Source: Mycolicibacterium xanthum (lineage in GTDB: Bacteria; Actinomycetota; Actinomycetes; Mycobacteriales; Mycobacteriaceae). From it: a stretch of DNA of 64,000 nt. Of this stretch, positions 25,782-34,818 are shown piece after piece. How positions within the stretch are numbered: the stretch's first letter is position 1; each line of letters opens with the position of its first letter. A program made the translations under genes and the position numbers. The stretch is taken from the NCBI RefSeq assembly GCF_019710635.1, contig NZ_JAIFZS010000001.1:372001-436000 (forward strand), in the 5' to 3' direction. The notes beneath the pieces are model-generated. The model saw only the letters and a program-made list of their open reading frames with translations, did not search any database and had not been told where the DNA came from.

Positions 25782-27596
25782 TCACGGCTTGCGCTCGGCC
25801 TTCTTGCTTTCGGCCCTGTCGCGTTCGGCCTCGTCCGGGGTCCAAGCCTGCGGCAGCCCCGGTTGGCCGGGAAACAGGAAGTCCACGAACGCCTTTGCGG
25901 TGGGCTGCGGCTCGTGGTTGGCCAGCCCCGGCCGCTCGTTGGCCTCGATGAACACATAGTCGGGCCGGGTGACGTCGGGCACCAGCAGATCGATGCCGGT
26001 GACCGGGATGCCGATCGCCTCGGCCGCGGCCACCGCCACCGAGCGCAACTCCGGGTGCACGCTGGCGGTGACGTCGTGGATGGTGCCGCCCTGGTGCAGG
26101 TTGGCCGTGCGCCGCACCCGCAGCCGGGTGCCCTCGGGCAGCACGTCGTCGAACGACCAGCCCGCCTCCCGGACGGTCGCCTCGGTCACGTCGTCCATCG
26201 GGATGCGGGACTCGCCGCCGGTGGCGGCCGCCCGTCGCCGGCTCTGCGCCTCGATGAGCTCCCGCACGGTGTGCTTGCCCGTGCCGGTGACCTCGGCGGG
26301 CCTGCGCAGCGCGGCGGCGACGACCTTGTGGTCGATCACCACCAGGCGCAGGTCGTCACCCTCGGCGCGCTGCTCGATCAGCACCTCGGGGTGCTGCTGG
26401 CGGGCCCGGGCCAGCGCCGCGTCCAGATCGTCGGGGCCGGTGACCCCCACGGTGATGCCCTTGCCCTGCTCGCCCCGGGTCGGCTTGACCACGACGTCGC
26501 CCACCTCGGCGAGGAACTCGTGGTCGGCCTCGTCGAACGTCGCCAGCCGGCCCATCGGCACGATGATGCCGGCCTCGGACACGATGCGCCGGGTCAGCCG
26601 CTTGTCGTCGCAGCGGCTCATCGCCACCGCAGAGGTGTACTCCGACAACGACTCCCGGGTGATCACGGTGCGCCCGCCGTGGGACAACCGGAGCTCGCCG
26701 GCCTCGGCGTCGAGCACCTCCACCCAGATGCCGCGCCGGATGGCCTCGTCGGCGATGATCCGCGCGTACGGGTTGAGGTCGTCGACGGTCTCGGGGGGAT
26801 GGGTGAACAACGGCTCGTTGATGGCGTTCTTGCGTTTGACCGCCATCACCGGCACCCGGGTGAACCCGAGCTTCTCGTAGAGGCCGATCGCAGCGGTGTT
26901 GTCGTGGGCCACGGACAAGTCGATGTAGGCCCGGCCGCGGCGCTGCATGATCTGGGCCAGCGCCCGGGTCAGGGCGACGCCCACCCCGGGCAGACCCGCG
27001 GCCGGGTCGACGGCCAGCGTCCACAGGCTCGAACCCTGCTCCGGGTCGCCGAACAGCCGTTCGTGGTCGACGCCGGTGACGGTGCCGATCACCGTTCCGT
27101 CGTCATCGCGCACCGCCACCAGGTAGTCGACGGCGTCGACCTCGCGGTGGTTGCGCCAGATCACGTCCGTCGGCGCGGGCACCATGCCGCACCTCACGTA
27201 AACGCGGTTGATCTCGTCGGCGTCGACGGGGTCGGTGAGAGTGCGCACCGTGATGCCCAGCGACGGCGCCGGGTCGACCTCCTCGTAGAACCGCCACCGG
27301 TAGGTGTGACTCGGGTCGATGAACAGTTCGGCGGGTGCGCGGGCCACCAGGACGTGCGGTTCGCGGGCGTAGATGCAGATGTCACGGCGGCCCTGCGCCT
27401 CTTCGCGCAGCACCTCGGCGAGTTGCTCCGGGTCGCTGAACGTCTGCCCGAATATCAGTCGGCCCCAACCGAGTTCGAGAACCACGTCGGAGGCCATCGA
27501 CTCGACCATGTCCGGCGGTGCGGCTTCGTGCAGTGAAAGGGTGATCCCCTCGGGGTGTTCGCCGCCCGGTTCCGCACGGGGGTCGGGCGTGCTCAT
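25782..27596 (-). CDS. ngg: N-acetylglutaminylglutamine synthetase (GNAT + ATP-grasp)
   Basis: The 604-residue protein joins an N-terminal GNAT acetyltransferase domain (SLWTLAVDPAAGLPGVGVAL and the following helix) to a C-terminal ATP-grasp domain (VVVKPTRGEQGKGITVGVTG; TGIDLLVPDV; FIEANERPGL). This architecture defines the Ngg/TIGR03103 family that makes the dipeptide N-acetylglutaminylglutamine, precursor of the osmoprotectant NAGGN in Pseudomonas and Sinorhizobium. The ATG at 27596 overlaps the stop of the upstream amidotransferase (ATGA), so both are coupled. The frame is open further upstream, but there it lies inside the amidotransferase gene. Confidence 0.9.
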   Translation of the reverse strand: MSTPDPRAEPGGEHPEGITLSLHEAAPPDMVESMASDVVLELGWGRLIFGQTFSDPEQLAEVLREEAQGRRDICIYAREPHVLVARAPAELFIDPSHTYRWRFYEEVDPAPSLGITVRTLTDPVDADEINRVYVRCGMVPAPTDVIWRNHREVDAVDYLVAVRDDDGTVIGTVTGVDHERLFGDPEQGSSLWTLAVDPAAGLPGVGVALTRALAQIMQRRGRAYIDLSVAHDNTAAIGLYEKLGFTRVPVMAVKRKNAINEPLFTHPPETVDDLNPYARIIADEAIRRGIWVEVLDAEAGELRLSHGGRTVITRESLSEYTSAVAMSRCDDKRLTRRIVSEAGIIVPMGRLATFDEADHEFLAEVGDVVVKPTRGEQGKGITVGVTGPDDLDAALARARQQHPEVLIEQRAEGDDLRLVVIDHKVVAAALRRPAEVTGTGKHTVRELIEAQSRRRAAATGGESRIPMDDVTEATVREAGWSFDDVLPEGTRLRVRRTANLHQGGTIHDVTASVHPELRSVAVAAAEAIGIPVTGIDLLVPDVTRPDYVFIEANERPGLANHEPQPTAKAFVDFLFPGQPGLPQAWTPDEAERDRAESKKAERKP

Positions 27597-29410
27597 GCCG
27601 CAGGGCCCTTGATCCCGTGTCGTTGCAGCCACAGTTCCAGCAGCGCTATCTGCCACAGCTCGTTGCCGCGCAGCGGGGTGAGCCTGCCGTTCGGGTCGGC
27701 CAGCAACTGCTCGACCGCCTCGGGGCGGAACAGCCCGCGCTCCTTGGCTTCCGGGGCGTACAGCGCGTCGCGCACCATGTCCAGGTAGGGCCCCTCGAGG
27801 TGGGTCAGGGCCGGCACCGGGAAATACCCCTTGGGGCGGTCGATGACCTCGGACGGGATCACCTTCCGGGCGGCCTGCTTGAGCACGCCCTTGCCCTCGT
27901 GGGCGGTCTTGTACTGCGGCGGGCAGGTCGCGGCCAACTCGACCAGGTCGTGGTCGAGGAACGGCACGCGGCCCTCCAGGCCCCACGCCATCGTCATGTT
28001 GTCGACTCGCTTGACCGGGTCGTCGACCAGCATCACCGTGGTGTCCAGCCGCAGCGCCCGGTCGACTCCGCCCGTGGCGCCGGCCCGGGCGAAGTGCTCG
28101 GCGACGAACAACTCGCTGGGATCGTCGGCGGTGGCCAGGGCGGGCGAGACCAGCGCCGCGTACGCCGACTGGTCCCGGTCGAAGAAGGCCGCCCGATAGC
28201 TGGCCACCGACCCCTGCAGCGACGCCGCGGCCGGCTCGCCCATCGGCGGATACCAGTGGTAGCCGGCGAACACCTCGTCGGCGCCCTGGCCGGACTGGAC
28301 CACCTTGACGTGCTTGGCCACCTCCTGGCTGAGCAGGTAGAACGCGACGCAGTCGTGGCTGACCATCGGCTCGCTCATCGCGTCGATCGCACCGCCGAGG
28401 GCCGGCAGCATCCGGTCGGTGCCGATCCGGATCTGGTGGTGGTCGGTGTCGAACCGCTTGGCGATCACGTCGGAGTAGCGAAACTCGTCGCCCTGCACGC
28501 CGCCGACCGACTCGAAGCCGATCGAGAACGTCTTGAGCCCGTGCTGGCCGGCCTCGGCGAGCAGCCCGACGATCAGGCTGGAGTCCACCCCGCCGGACAG
28601 CAGACAGCCGACCGGCACGTCGGCCACCAGCCGGCGCTCCACCGCGACCCGCAGCGAGTCCAGAACCGCGTCCTCCCAATCCTGTTCGGACCAGTCGGCG
28701 CGCTCGTCGCGGCGGGTGAAGTCGGGCTCCCAGTACAGTTTGGTGGTGCGGGTGCCGTCCGGCTCGATCGCCATCAGCGACGCCGGCGGAAGTTTGCCGA
28801 CGCCGCGCAGGATGGTGCGTGGCGGCGGCACCACCGAGTGGAACGTCATGTAGTGGTGCAGCGCGACCTGGTCGATGCGGGTGTCTATCGAGTTGTCCCG
28901 CGCGCCGCCGGCCAGCAGCGCGGGCAGCGACGACGCGAACCTGATCCGGTCGGCGTTCTCGGTGATGTAGAGCGGCTTGATGCCGAGGCGGTCGCGGCCC
29001 AGCAGCACCCGGCCGCTGTCGCGCTCGACGATGGCGAACGCGTACATGCCCTTGAGGTGCTCGACGAACCCGTCACCCCAGTGGTGGTAGGCCTTGATCA
29101 GCACCTCGGTGTCGCTGTGCGAGAAGAACCGGTAGCCGTGGCCCATCAGGTCGGTGCGCAGCTGCTCGTAGTTGTAGATGCAGCCGTTCCAGGCGATCGA
29201 CAAACCGAGTTCGGAGTCGACCATCGGCTGGGCACCGGCCTCGGACAGATCGATGATCCTCAGGCGCCGGTGGCCGAGTGCGACCCTGCCTTGCGACCAC
29301 ACTCCCGCGGAGTCGGGCCCGCGGGGGACCATGACCTCTGCCATCGCAGCGACGGCACCGATATCTGGGGTTCTTCCGTCGAGGCGTACCTCGCCGGTGG
29401 CTCCACACAC
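27593..29410 (-). CDS. asnO: NAGGN amidotransferase (asparagine-synthetase-like)
   Basis: This 605-residue class II glutamine amidotransferase has the catalytic Cys2 directly after the initiator, a Ntn glutaminase domain (RGPDSAG, WNGCIYNYEQLR) and an asparagine synthetase-type ATP pyrophosphatase domain with SGGVDSS at 272-278. Together with the next gene it matches the AsnO/TIGR03104 member of the NAGGN osmolyte pathway, which amidates the C-terminus of the dipeptide. A GTG start is used. The usual third gene of this cluster, an M42-type peptidase, is not present on either side. Salt-responsive expression is likely by analogy only. Confidence 0.88.
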   Translation of the reverse strand: MCGATGEVRLDGRTPDIGAVAAMAEVMVPRGPDSAGVWSQGRVALGHRRLRIIDLSEAGAQPMVDSELGLSIAWNGCIYNYEQLRTDLMGHGYRFFSHSDTEVLIKAYHHWGDGFVEHLKGMYAFAIVERDSGRVLLGRDRLGIKPLYITENADRIRFASSLPALLAGGARDNSIDTRIDQVALHHYMTFHSVVPPPRTILRGVGKLPPASLMAIEPDGTRTTKLYWEPDFTRRDERADWSEQDWEDAVLDSLRVAVERRLVADVPVGCLLSGGVDSSLIVGLLAEAGQHGLKTFSIGFESVGGVQGDEFRYSDVIAKRFDTDHHQIRIGTDRMLPALGGAIDAMSEPMVSHDCVAFYLLSQEVAKHVKVVQSGQGADEVFAGYHWYPPMGEPAAASLQGSVASYRAAFFDRDQSAYAALVSPALATADDPSELFVAEHFARAGATGGVDRALRLDTTVMLVDDPVKRVDNMTMAWGLEGRVPFLDHDLVELAATCPPQYKTAHEGKGVLKQAARKVIPSEVIDRPKGYFPVPALTHLEGPYLDMVRDALYAPEAKERGLFRPEAVEQLLADPNGRLTPLRGNELWQIALLELWLQRHGIKGPAA

Positions 29411-29580
29411 CCGTTCGACCCTACTCCGTGACGTCCCACAACGACCGACTTTGTCGTCCCCGCGACCGGCCGGGCCGACGCGGTTGCCGATTGTTTACCC
29501 CAGGGCAACTCGATCGAACGGGGGCCCTGAGATCAAGATCGAGATCCTCGTCACAGGCCGCAACGGCCCATCCGGGCGGC
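29411..29580 (-). other. Likely promoter region of the NAGGN operon
   Basis: This 170-bp gap separates the APC permease stop from the amidotransferase start, both on the minus strand. A GTTGCC / GGCAAC inverted repeat (29483-29488 and 29504-29509) is the only structure I see; it could be an operator or a terminator for an upstream read-through transcript. No clear -10/-35 pair stands out. Confidence 0.35.
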
Positions 29581-31110
29581 TCAGTCGGTGTGGCCCTTGA
29601 GGATCTCATCCTCGATGGTGCCGCCCAGGCCCTCGGACTCCGGGTCGTAGCCGTGCAGACCGCCGGTGACCGCGTACTCCTCCTCGGGCGAGAGCACCAG
29701 CCGGTGGCGGCCGTAGAGACCGAACACCAGCAGGCCGATGACGTAGAAGATCACGATGGTGATGACGGCGGGCCGGTAGGCCGGGTTGATCAGCACCGCG
29801 ACGAAGGTGACGGCGGCGATGACGAACGCCACGACGGCGCCCGCGTTGCCGGTGGGGCTGACCCACGGCCGCCGGGCGTTGGGGAACTTGCGGCGCAGCA
29901 GTACGAACGACACCATCTGCAGCATGTAGGCCAGCACCGCACCCCAGACCGCGATGTTGAGCACCACGTCGCCGGCGCCTTCGTTGAAGTTGACGATCAG
30001 CAGCGCGACGAAGCCGATGATCGCGCCGGTGACCAGCGCGACGTAGGGCGTCTGACGGCTACCGGTCAGCGACAGCACCTTGGGGTAGTAGCCGGCCCGG
30101 CTCAGCGAGTACAGGTTGCGGCCGTAGGCGTACATGATGCCCTGCAGGCTGGCCAACAGGCCGATCAGCGCGAACGCCGACAGGATGGCGGCCCAGCCGC
30201 TGGGCAGGAACGCCCGGAAGCCGTCCAGCAGTGGTTCGTCGGACGCGCCGAGCGCCTCGGCGCCGGTGACCGCGGGGTTGAGGAAGTAGACGATCGCCGC
30301 GCAGGCGACCAGCGAGATCATCCCCCAGATGCCGGCCTTGGGGATGTCCTTGCTCGGGTTGTGGGCTTCCTCGGCGGCCAGCGGCAGCTCTTCGATGCCC
30401 AGGAAGAACCACATCGCGAACGGCAGCGCGTAGAGCACGCCGACGATGCCGAACGGCAGGAACGTGCTCGAGCCCGCGGCGGCCGGATCCGCCGCGATGT
30501 CGAACAGCTTGCCGAAGTCGACCGCGCCGTTGGCCAGCGCCAGCACGCCGAACAGCACCAGGATGCCCACCGAGATGACCGCGACGGCGATGGCGAACTT
30601 GAACGACACCTCCGCGCCCCACGAGTTCAGGCCGACGAAGATCGCGTAGAGGATGATCCACCACACCCAGCCCGGCATCGACAGCCCGAACAGGTCGTTG
30701 GTCACCGCATCGGCGTAGCTCGCCGAGAAGTAGACCACCACCCCGGTGGTGAACACGTACTCGATGGACTCGGCGAAGCCGGTGATGAACCCGCCCCACG
30801 GCCCCATCGCGGCGCGGGCGAACGAGTAGGCGCCGCCGGTGTGCGGCATGGCCGCCGACATCTCGCCGATCGAGAACAGCATGCCGAAGTACATGACGAT
30901 GATGACGATCGACGCGATGCCCAGGCCGCCCCAGCCGGCCTCGCCGATGCCGAAGTTCCATCCGGAGAAGTCGCCGGAGATGACCGCCGCGACGCCGATG
31001 CCCCACAGTCCCCAGAATCCGGCGGTGCGCAGCAGCGTGCGCTTCTCGAAGTAGTCCGATCCCGCCGATGTGTAGGTGACCCCGGATGTCTTCAGTCGCT
31101 CATCGGCCAT
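29581..31110 (-). CDS. APC-superfamily amino acid/amine permease (ethanolamine-permease-like)
   Basis: The 509-residue protein has about 12 transmembrane helices and an APC-type start (SGVTYTSAGSDYFEKRTLLRTAGFWGLWGIGVAAVISGDFSGW), which closely resembles ethanolamine permeases. GIEELPLAAEEAHNPSKDIPKAG is the conserved APC loop. It would import an amine or amino acid by proton or sodium symport. ATG 31110 has a strong GAGGAGG site upstream. It is divergent from a glnA4-type gamma-glutamylation operon, which suggests it delivers that operon's substrate. Confidence 0.85.
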   Translation of the reverse strand: MADERLKTSGVTYTSAGSDYFEKRTLLRTAGFWGLWGIGVAAVISGDFSGWNFGIGEAGWGGLGIASIVIIVMYFGMLFSIGEMSAAMPHTGGAYSFARAAMGPWGGFITGFAESIEYVFTTGVVVYFSASYADAVTNDLFGLSMPGWVWWIILYAIFVGLNSWGAEVSFKFAIAVAVISVGILVLFGVLALANGAVDFGKLFDIAADPAAAGSSTFLPFGIVGVLYALPFAMWFFLGIEELPLAAEEAHNPSKDIPKAGIWGMISLVACAAIVYFLNPAVTGAEALGASDEPLLDGFRAFLPSGWAAILSAFALIGLLASLQGIMYAYGRNLYSLSRAGYYPKVLSLTGSRQTPYVALVTGAIIGFVALLIVNFNEGAGDVVLNIAVWGAVLAYMLQMVSFVLLRRKFPNARRPWVSPTGNAGAVVAFVIAAVTFVAVLINPAYRPAVITIVIFYVIGLLVFGLYGRHRLVLSPEEEYAVTGGLHGYDPESEGLGGTIEDEILKGHTD

Positions 31111-31184
31111 GGCGGTCCTCCTCGTGTCCGGTGGGGGCCGCCCCGCCCATGCGGGTGCGCCCTCTGAAGAGGCACAATAGGATT

Positions 31185-31210
31185 CCAAAGGTCTGTTGTC
31201 CTACCTTTGG
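31185..31210. promoter_or_regulatory. Perfect 8-bp inverted repeat, candidate operator
   Basis: CCAAAGGT at 31185-31192 and ACCTTTGG at 31203-31210 are perfect reverse complements separated by 10 bp. The element sits in the divergent promoter region of the APC permease and the glnA4 operon. A dimeric regulator, perhaps the FadR-type GntR protein encoded at the end of the operon, could bind here; this is inferred. Confidence 0.6.
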
Positions 31211-31317
31211 CGGTGAAAATGTTGTAAATGCAGCCTGTGAAGGACCTGTGATCGGTCTTTCGGCTCTGGCCGTGGCGGCACAGTGGTGGGAGCCGGAAGG
31301 TGTGGCGAGGAGGATTG

Positions 31318-32685
31318 ATGGGTCAAGAGTCGGGCAAGCTCACGCTCGCCGACCTCGAACGACTGGTCGCCGTCGGCGACATCGACACGGTGATCGTGGG
31401 GTTCTGCGACATGCAGGGCCGGCTCACCGGCAAGCGGGTCGCGGCCCGGCTGTTCGTCGAGGACGTCGCCCAACACGGCGCGGAGTGCTGCAACTACCTG
31501 CTGGCCGTCGACGTCGACATGAACACCGTCGGCGGCTACGCCATCTCCAGTTGGGAGACCGGCTACGGCGACATGGTGATGACCCCCGACTTCGCCACGC
31601 TGCGGCTGCTGCCGTGGTTGCCCGGCACCGCGCTGGTGATGGCCGACCTGTCCTGGATCGGCGGCGACCCGGTGAAACAGGCGCCGCGCAGCATCCTCAA
31701 CCGTCAGATCGACCGGCTCGCCGAGCGCGGCCTGGAACCCTTCGTCGGCACCGAGCTGGAGTTCATGGTGTTCGACGACACCTTCCGCGACGCCTGGAAG
31801 GCGGGCTACCGCGGCCTGACGCCGGCCACCGACTACAACGTCGACTACGCGATGCTGGCCTCCACCCGGATGGAGCCGTTGCTGCGCGACATCCGCCTCG
31901 GCATGGCCGGGGCCGGGATGTACTGCGAGGGCGTCAAGGGCGAGTGCAACCTCGGGCAGCAGGAGATCGCGTTCCGCTACGACCATGCGCTGGTGACGTG
32001 CGACAACCACACCATCTACAAAAACGGCGCCAAGGAGATCGCCGACCAGCACGGCAAGAGCCTGACCTTCATGGCCAAGTTCGACGAGCGCGAGGGCAAC
32101 AGCTGCCACATCCACATCTCACTGCGCGGCACCGACGGTTCGGCGGTCTTCGCCGACGACGGCGATCCGCTCGGGATGTCGGCGATGTTCCGCAGCTTCG
32201 TCGCGGGCCAGCTGGCCACGTTGCGCGAGCTGACGCTGTTCTATGCGCCGAACATCAACTCCTACAAGCGATTCGTCGACGGCAGCTTCGCGCCGACCGC
32301 GATCGCCTGGGGCATGGACAACCGCACCTGCGCGCTGCGGGTGGTCGGCCACGGCCACGGCATGCGGATGGAGTGCCGGGCCCCCGGTGGTGACGTCAAC
32401 CAGTACCTCGCGGTCGCGGCGCTGATCGCCGGCGGCCTGCACGGCATCGATGCGGGCCTGCAGCTGCCCGAGGCGATGACGGGCAACGCCTACACCAGCG
32501 GAGCGGCGCGGCTGCCCACCACGCTCGCCGAGGCCGCCGAGCTGTTCGGCAACTCGGCGGTCGCCCGCGACGCGTTCGGCGACGACGTCGTCGATCACTA
32601 CCTCAACAACGCCCGCGTCGAGCTCGACGCGTTCAACTCGGCGGTCACCGACTGGGAACGGGTGCGTGGCTTTGAGCGGCTCTGA
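31318..32685 (+). CDS. glnA4: Glutamine-synthetase-like gamma-glutamylamine synthetase GlnA4
   Basis: The 455-residue protein has the glutamine synthetase fold: beta-grasp N-terminal domain, metal-binding GTELEFMVFDD, EGNSCHIHISL (catalytic-domain His) and MECRAPGGDVNQYLAVAALIAGG. It lacks the adenylylation-site context of GlnA1. By position and family it matches Rv2860c; the Streptomyces GlnA4 ligates glutamate to ethanolamine and GlnA3 to polyamines, so a gamma-glutamylamine product is likely. ATG 31318 follows GAGGAGGATTG. It leads an operon with an amidotransferase-type hydrolase, an aldehyde dehydrogenase and an SDR. Confidence 0.88.
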   Translation: MGQESGKLTLADLERLVAVGDIDTVIVGFCDMQGRLTGKRVAARLFVEDVAQHGAECCNYLLAVDVDMNTVGGYAISSWETGYGDMVMTPDFATLRLLPWLPGTALVMADLSWIGGDPVKQAPRSILNRQIDRLAERGLEPFVGTELEFMVFDDTFRDAWKAGYRGLTPATDYNVDYAMLASTRMEPLLRDIRLGMAGAGMYCEGVKGECNLGQQEIAFRYDHALVTCDNHTIYKNGAKEIADQHGKSLTFMAKFDEREGNSCHIHISLRGTDGSAVFADDGDPLGMSAMFRSFVAGQLATLRELTLFYAPNINSYKRFVDGSFAPTAIAWGMDNRTCALRVVGHGHGMRMECRAPGGDVNQYLAVAALIAGGLHGIDAGLQLPEAMTGNAYTSGAARLPTTLAEAAELFGNSAVARDAFGDDVVDHYLNNARVELDAFNSAVTDWERVRGFERL

Positions 32686-33445
32686 TCCCGAGGGGCGCCG
32701 GCCCGTCGTCGGGCTGACCACCTATCTGCAGCAGGCCCAAACCGGCGTGTGGGACGTGCGGGCCAGCTTCCTGCCCGCCATCTACTTCGAGGGTGTCGGG
32801 ATGGCCGGCGGCATCCCGGTGCTGCTGCCGCCGCAGCCGGCCGACGCCGCGGTCGCCGAGCGGGTCGTCGGCGGTCTGGACGGCCTGATCATCACCGGCG
32901 GGCGCGACGTGGACCCGTCGGCGTACGGCCATCAGCGTCATCACACCACCGACGAGCCCATCGACGACAGCCGCACCAGGGACAGCTTCGAGTTCGCGCT
33001 GCTGCGGGCGGCGCTGGCCCGCGGCGTGCCGGTGCTGGGCATCTGCCGCGGAGCGCAGGTGCTCAACGTCGCGCTCGGCGGAACGCTGCACCAGCATCTT
33101 CCCGACGTGCTCGGCCACACCCGCCATCAGCAGGGCAACGCGGTGTTCAGCACCTCGGAGGTCACCACCGTGCCGGGTAGCCGGGTGCATGCGCTGGTCG
33201 GCCCGAGCACCGAGGCGCAGTGCTATCACCATCAGGCCATCGACCGGCTCGGCGACGGACTGGTGATCAGCGCTTGGGACGCCGACGGTGTGGTCGAGGC
33301 CGTCGAGGTCGACCCGGCCCACCACCCGCGGCGCTGGGTGGTGGCGGTGCAGTGGCACCCGGAGGAACGGCTCGACGACCTGCGGCTGTTCGCCGGCCTG
33401 GTCGGGGCCGCGGCCGCGCACGCAACCGGGAAGGTGAGCTCATGA
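32666..33445 (+). CDS. Class I glutamine amidotransferase-like gamma-glutamyl hydrolase (C26)
   Basis: This 259-residue protein is a Peptidase C26 family member like PuuD and Rv2859c, which cleaves the gamma-glutamyl bond of an oxidised gamma-glutamylamine, releasing glutamate. The triad is visible: Cys127 in GICRGAQ, with His231 and Glu233 in QWHPEE. The GTG start at 32666 lies 20 bp inside the end of glnA4, so the genes are coupled. Its stop overlaps the start of the aldehyde dehydrogenase (ATGA). This placement supports the pathway glutamylate, oxidise, deglutamylate. Confidence 0.9.
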   Translation: MALSGSDPEGRRPVVGLTTYLQQAQTGVWDVRASFLPAIYFEGVGMAGGIPVLLPPQPADAAVAERVVGGLDGLIITGGRDVDPSAYGHQRHHTTDEPIDDSRTRDSFEFALLRAALARGVPVLGICRGAQVLNVALGGTLHQHLPDVLGHTRHQQGNAVFSTSEVTTVPGSRVHALVGPSTEAQCYHHQAIDRLGDGLVISAWDADGVVEAVEVDPAHHPRRWVVAVQWHPEERLDDLRLFAGLVGAAAAHATGKVSS

Positions 33446-34818
33446 CGTCCTGCGATGTGATCAACCCGGCGACCGAGGAGTTGCTGCGCACGGTCGAGCT
33501 GACCGACGTCGCCGGCGTCGACGCTGCGGTGGCGCGGGCACGGGCGGCGCAGCGGGTGTGGGCACGCCGGGCACCGGCCGAGCGGGCGGCCGCGCTGCGT
33601 GCGTTCGCCGCGGTGGTGGACGCGCACATCGAGGAGCTCGCCGCGCTGGAGGTGGCCAACTCCGGGCACCCGATCGGCAGTGCCCGGTGGGAGGCCGGCC
33701 ACGTCCGCGACGTCCTGCAGTTCTACGCGGCCACCCCGGAACGGTTGTCCGGCAAGCAGATTCCGGTGGCAGGCGGTTGGGACGTCACGTTCAACGAACC
33801 GCTCGGCGTGGTCGGGGTGATCACCCCGTGGAACTTCCCGATGCCGATCGCCGCCTGGGGGTTCGCCCCGGCGCTGGCCGCGGGCAATGCGGTACTGGTC
33901 AAACCCGCCGAATGGACGCCGCTGACGTCGATGCTGCTCGGCGAACTCGCCGTGGCGGCCGGGCTGCCCGCCGATCTGTTTCAGGTACTGCCCGGGAAGG
34001 GCTCGGTGGTCGGGCAGCGGTTCGTCGAGCATCCCGACGTGCGCAAGATCGTGTTCACCGGGTCGACCGAGGTCGGCACGGCGGTGATGGCCGGTGCCGC
34101 CGCGCAGGTCAAGCGGGTCACGCTGGAGCTGGGCGGCAAGAGCGCCAACATCGTGTTCGACGACTGCGATCTGGAACGCGCCGCCGCGACGGCCCCCTAC
34201 GGGGTGTTCGACAACGCCGGCCAGGACTGTTGCGCGCGAAGCCGGATCCTGGTGCAGCGCAACGTCTACGAGCGGTTCATGGAGTTACTCGAACCCGCGG
34301 TCAAGGGGGTGGTCGTCGGCGATCCGGGCATCGACGGCACCGAGATGGGTCCGTTGGTGTCCAGGGCGCACCGAAATTCGGTGGCCTCCTACGTGCCCGA
34401 CGACGCGCCGGTGGCCTTCCGCGGGCAGGCACCGACGGGCCCGGGGTTCTGGTTCCCGCCGACGGTGCTGACCCCGCAGCGCGGCGACCGTGCGGCCACC
34501 GAGGAGATCTTCGGCCCGGTGGTGGCGGTGCTGCCGTTCGAGGACGAGGCCGACGCGATCGCGCTGGCCAACGCCACCGAGTACGGGCTGTCCGGATCGA
34601 TCTGGACCGACAACCTGTCGCGTGCGCTGCGGGTGTCGCGTGCGGTCGAGGCCGGCAACCTGTCGGTCAACTCGCACTCGTCGGTGCGCTACAACACCCC
34701 GTTCGGCGGCTTCAAGCAGTCCGGGCTCGGCCGCGAGCTCGGCCCCGACGCCCCGCTGTCGTTCACCGAGACGAAGAACGTGTTCATCGCCGTACCCGCC
34801 GAAGAGGAGACACCCTGA
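33442..34818 (+). CDS. aldC: Aldehyde dehydrogenase (aldC-like)
   Basis: The 458-residue NAD(P)-dependent aldehyde dehydrogenase has the nucleotide segment TPWNFPMPIAAW, ELGGKS with general-base Glu229 and the nucleophile in GQDCCARSR (Cys263; an extra Cys follows). ATG 33442 overlaps the previous stop by 4 bp, and the stop overlaps the next start (TGATG), so it is embedded in a tight operon. In this context it probably oxidises a gamma-glutamylated aldehyde, like PuuC. It occupies the Rv2858c position. Confidence 0.92.
   Translation: MTSCDVINPATEELLRTVELTDVAGVDAAVARARAAQRVWARRAPAERAAALRAFAAVVDAHIEELAALEVANSGHPIGSARWEAGHVRDVLQFYAATPERLSGKQIPVAGGWDVTFNEPLGVVGVITPWNFPMPIAAWGFAPALAAGNAVLVKPAEWTPLTSMLLGELAVAAGLPADLFQVLPGKGSVVGQRFVEHPDVRKIVFTGSTEVGTAVMAGAAAQVKRVTLELGGKSANIVFDDCDLERAAATAPYGVFDNAGQDCCARSRILVQRNVYERFMELLEPAVKGVVVGDPGIDGTEMGPLVSRAHRNSVASYVPDDAPVAFRGQAPTGPGFWFPPTVLTPQRGDRAATEEIFGPVVAVLPFEDEADAIALANATEYGLSGSIWTDNLSRALRVSRAVEAGNLSVNSHSSVRYNTPFGGFKQSGLGRELGPDAPLSFTETKNVFIAVPAEEETP

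Noticed and set aside
27597..28679. Longer N-terminus for the NAGGN synthetase gene (965 codons)
   Set aside because: The extra stretch overlaps the amidotransferase gene in another frame and is an Arg/Gly-rich shadow; the ATGA overlap at 27593-27596 gives a convincing start.
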